A stretch of 9,900 nt of DNA from Acidobacteriaceae bacterium UBA1795 (GTDB lineage: Bacteria > Acidobacteriota > Terriglobia > Terriglobales > Acidobacteriaceae): positions 6,412 through 16,311 of the forward strand of contig DCFV01000016.1 of NCBI GenBank assembly GCA_002314435.1, written 5' to 3'. This document shows positions 7,798 through 9,900 of this stretch, one piece after another (the stretch's first letter is position 1; every line of letters begins with the position of its first letter). The notes below the pieces were generated by a model. The model was not told the DNA's origin. It searched no databases and saw only the letters and a program-made list of their open reading frames with translations. The position numbers and the translations under genes were made by a program.

Positions 7798-7986
7798 TTG
7801 GGACGTCGTATACTGAAGGCACGGGACGATAGCCCCGAATATCAAGAGTTGAGCGCAGGCTCAACGCCAACCTGCTTCCGGGCAAGGTGGCGCCCCCTGA
7901 AACAATTGGGGAGATATGGCCGATCTGGCAACACCGGTTCTGTCTTGGCGCCCTTGTTCAAAAGCGAGCGAGGAATCACGACCGAG
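7798..7986 (+). promoter_or_regulatory. Structured leader upstream of the threonine aldolase gene
   Basis: This 189-nt gap contains a -10-like TATACT (7809-7814) without a good -35 box, predicting a start near 7821. Consecutive stems then follow: CGGG/CCCG (7822-7825 with 7834-7837); a perfect 7-bp stem GTTGAGC/GCTCAAC with loop GCAG (7848-7865); a bulged 9-bp stem (7866-7891, loop TTCCGG); and CCCC/GGGG (7894-7897 with 7908-7911). TGGCGCCC occurs twice (7888-7895 and 7946-7953); its GGCGCC core is self-complementary, so the two copies can pair in an alternative fold. The stems lack a T-run. I could not match the sequence to a known riboswitch consensus. The region is open in the aldolase frame from TTG 7798, but that extension has no resemblance to the family. 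Confidence 0.35.
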
Positions 7987-9066
7987 ATGGAGACAATGCC
8001 CCTGACTGCTCCCGCCCACGAAACGACTGTGCCGACTCTGGCGCAGCAATACGCCAGTGACAACTATGCAGGCGTCTGCCCTGAAGTGTGGGCCGCTATG
8101 CAAGAAGCCAACGCCGGGCACGCCTTAGCCTACGGCGACGACGCGTGGACGGCCCGCGCCTCCGACGCCTTTCGTACATTGTTTGAAACGGCCTGCGAAG
8201 TGTTCCTTGTTTTCAATGGCACGGCGGCCAACTCGTTGGCTCTGGCCTCGCTGTGCCAGTCCTATCACGGCGTTATCTGTTCGGACGAGTCGCATGTGGA
8301 AACGGACGAATGCGGCGCACCTGAGTTCTTCTCGAACGGCTCAAAGTTGTTGGTGGCGCCCAGCACATGCGGCAAGCTGACGCCTGCCTCCATTCACGAG
8401 TTTGCCACCAAGCGCAAAGACATTCACTATCCAAAGCCGCGCGTGGTGACCATTACGCAACCGACTGAGACGGGTTGCGTGTACACAATCGACGAAGTGA
8501 AAGCCATCTCCGCTGCCTGCAAGGAACACGGCCTTCTGCTGCATATGGACGGCGCGCGCTTTGCCAATGCCTGTGCGGCGCTGGGCTGCACACCGGCGGA
8601 GCTCACCTGGAAAGCAGGCGTGGATGTGCTTTGCTTTGGCGGCACCAAGAACGGCATGGCTGTGGGCGAGGCGGTCCTGTTCTTCGATCCCGCGCTCGCC
8701 GTGGACTTTGACTATCGCTGCAAGCAGGCAGGGCAACTCGCTTCGAAGATGCGCTTTCTGGCTGCGCCATGGGTGGGCATGCTTGAGACCGGAACGTGGC
8801 TGCGCAATGCGGCTCACGCCAATCAGTGTGCACGCTACTTTGCGGATCAGATCAAGGGCATCGCGAACATCGCCATAGCCTCACCGGCGCAGGCGAACAC
8901 GGTGTTTGTGAATGCTTGCGACGAGATTCTGGAGCGGCTCACTGGGCGCGGATGGAGGTTCTACACATTCATCGGCGGGGCGGCGCGCTTCATGTTTGCC
9001 TGGGATACGGATCTGAAGCGTGTGGATGAACTGGTGCGCGATCTGAGGGAGTGCGCACAGGGCTGA
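7987..9066 (+). CDS. ltaE: Low-specificity L-threonine aldolase (PLP-dependent)
   Basis: Cytoplasmic pyridoxal-phosphate enzyme that splits L-threonine or L-allo-threonine into glycine and acetaldehyde. The 359-residue product matches the low-specificity aldolases known from pseudomonads almost throughout. Recognisable stretches are YASDNYAGVCPEVW, YGDDAWTARAS, FNGTAANSLALASLCQSYH, HVETDECGAPEFFSNGSK, HMDGARFANA (Asp188 and Arg191, cofactor-contacting region) and CFGGTKNGMAVGEA, where Lys221 is the Schiff-base lysine. The C-terminal GWRFYTFIG and RFMFAWDT also fit. Length agrees with the family (about 340-360). ATG 7987 is chosen; ATG 7996 is close behind and possible. AGGA at 7971-7974 is 12 nt from ATG 7987, and GGAG at 7989-7992 is only 3 nt from ATG 7996, so the start is uncertain by 3 codons. 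The gene is monocistronic-looking and convergent with the permease gene, 15 nt away. Confidence 0.95.
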   Translation: METMPLTAPAHETTVPTLAQQYASDNYAGVCPEVWAAMQEANAGHALAYGDDAWTARASDAFRTLFETACEVFLVFNGTAANSLALASLCQSYHGVICSDESHVETDECGAPEFFSNGSKLLVAPSTCGKLTPASIHEFATKRKDIHYPKPRVVTITQPTETGCVYTIDEVKAISAACKEHGLLLHMDGARFANACAALGCTPAELTWKAGVDVLCFGGTKNGMAVGEAVLFFDPALAVDFDYRCKQAGQLASKMRFLAAPWVGMLETGTWLRNAAHANQCARYFADQIKGIANIAIASPAQANTVFVNACDEILERLTGRGWRFYTFIGGAARFMFAWDTDLKRVDELVRDLRECAQG

Positions 9067-9081
9067 CGGCTCAAAACGTAT

Positions 9082-9900
9082 TCAGTGAAGCCAGGCTTCT
9101 ACGATGGGGTGGCCGACGGTATACGCGGCATCGAGGGCGGGCAGGTAGGCGGCGTAGGAGCCGTGGCGCTCGCTGGCGAGATTAGCGGCAGCGCTTGTAC
9201 CCAACGGCGGCATATCGAAATTGCTCGCGGTGCGAAGAAGCAGGACGCGGTTCCAGTCGGTCTTGCCTTGCAGAGTGAGTGCGCGGAGTGCGAGCAGGGC
9301 ACCGGTATCGTTCATGGCGGTGGTGCCGAGGTGGGCGATGCCATCGGTCTCAAAGGCGACCCAGCGATGCGCCCAGGCGTCCAGCAACGCTCCGTGCCAG
9401 AAGATCTCGGTGGCGAGGTTGGCGCCGGTCTGTACACGCGGGCCGCTGGCTGTGCCGGCGCAGCCCTGATATTGGAGGCGGAGGGCGCGCATCTCGGGCG
9501 TTTCGGGCAGCGCGATGTTTTTGGTACGCTCGAAGGCCCAGCGGAGCAAGTCGGCGTTGAGGCGGATGACGTTGCCGCGGTGGTTGGCGCGCGCTTCAGT
9601 GGCGGTCCACTGGCGCACGTCATCTTCCCAGTTGGCGCCGCCCTTGGGGTCAGAGGGCGTGGCACCGTCGAGAGAGAGGAAGCCGTCGGGCCAGGAGGCG
9701 GGCTTTTCGCGAGGATCGATCTCTTTGGCGAGGTCGCCATTGATGACGAAGTCGGTCCAGGTGGCCGAGCCGATGGTGCCGTCGGAGGGCGAGATGCCGG
9801 CGATGCCCGCGATGAGCCAGTGGCTCTGGCGGAGGTCGAAACGCGGGTCGGCGCCGAGCGCCATGAGGTTGACGGCGGGGGCGATGTTGCCAGGGCCAAC
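9082..9900 (-). CDS. Purine nucleoside permease (NUP) family protein, N-terminus outside window
   Basis: The frame stays open to the last base, so about the first quarter of the protein lies to the right; 272 residues are visible, beginning VGPGNIAPAVNLMALG. The Met at 9864 is internal, not the start. Family-typical stretches are FDLRQSHWLIAGIAGISPSDGTIGS, EIDPREKPASWPDGF, ATEIFWHGALLDAWAHRWV, TTAMNDTGALLAL, RVLLLRTASNFDMPP and a final GSYAAYLPALDAAYTVGHPIVEAWL. NUP proteins were named from a yeast nucleoside transport activity, yet they lack obvious membrane helices (none is visible here) and share a fold with nucleoside phosphorylases. A nucleoside-binding or nucleosidase-like role is therefore possible. 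Whether an export signal precedes it cannot be seen. Family call is secure, biochemical role is not. Confidence 0.9.
   Translation of the reverse strand, partial: VGPGNIAPAVNLMALGADPRFDLRQSHWLIAGIAGISPSDGTIGSATWTDFVINGDLAKEIDPREKPASWPDGFLSLDGATPSDPKGGANWEDDVRQWTATEARANHRGNVIRLNADLLRWAFERTKNIALPETPEMRALRLQYQGCAGTASGPRVQTGANLATEIFWHGALLDAWAHRWVAFETDGIAHLGTTAMNDTGALLALRALTLQGKTDWNRVLLLRTASNFDMPPLGTSAAANLASERHGSYAAYLPALDAAYTVGHPIVEAWLH
9085..9102. terminator. Small hairpin at the convergent ltaE / permease ends
   Basis: GAAGC-CAG-GCTTC (9087-9099), extendable by GT/AC across a 1-nt bulge, lies 18 nt past the ltaE stop and inside the last codons of the permease gene. It could help end ltaE transcription, but it is short and has no T-run after it. 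Confidence 0.2.

Noticed and set aside
7798..7986. N-terminal extension of the threonine aldolase from TTG 7798
   Set aside because: The 63 added residues have no counterpart in the family, the TTG abuts the previous stop without its own binding site, and the stretch is better explained as a leader.
9312..9899. 195-residue minus-strand open frame over the permease gene
   Set aside because: Ser/Pro/Arg/Ala-rich out-of-frame reading of the permease gene, which carries the clear NUP family motifs.
1..9900. Mobile element, CRISPR array, tRNA or rRNA
   Set aside because: No transposase or integrase, spaced repeats, or RNA-gene signatures were seen on either strand.

Overview
The window reads as a chromosomal segment of a GC-rich bacterium, most likely an acidobacterium (Terriglobia/Acidobacteriaceae type). 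This taxonomic guess is inference. It rests on the coaBC followed directly by a family 4 uracil-DNA glycosylase, the Tat-exported GH36-like glycosidase, and the generally high-GC codon choice. No rRNA, tRNA, insertion sequence, phage gene or CRISPR array was found.

Layout, left to right. (1) Positions 1-1908, plus strand: the 3' part of coaBC (coenzyme A synthesis), then 6 nt later a [4Fe-4S] uracil-DNA glycosylase; the two form a housekeeping operon. (2) Positions 1979-3907, minus strand: a 642-residue glutamine-hydrolysing asparagine synthase-type protein, convergent with the glycosylase and separated from it by a short gap with an imperfect hairpin. (3) Positions 3908-4218: a 311-nt divergent intergenic region with no convincing gene. 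(4) Positions 4219-5316, plus strand: an unrecognised integral membrane protein of about 9-10 transmembrane segments. (5) Positions 5470-7797, plus strand: a Tat-signal, clan GH-D (GH36-like) glycoside hydrolase, preceded by a plausible promoter and a good ribosome binding site. (6) Positions 7798-7986: a 189-nt leader with a run of hairpins, upstream of (7) a low-specificity L-threonine aldolase at 7987-9066. (8) Positions 9082-9900, minus strand: the C-terminal part of a purine nucleoside permease (NUP) family protein, running off the right edge.

Functionally this is mostly a set of independent metabolic genes: coenzyme A synthesis, base-excision repair, amide transfer, extracytoplasmic glycan breakdown, and threonine/glycine metabolism. 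I do not see a multi-gene defence or mobile system. The points most worth a second look are the structured leader in front of the threonine aldolase, the divergent exported GH36-like enzyme with a non-standard acid/base region, the variant AsnB, and the orphan membrane protein.
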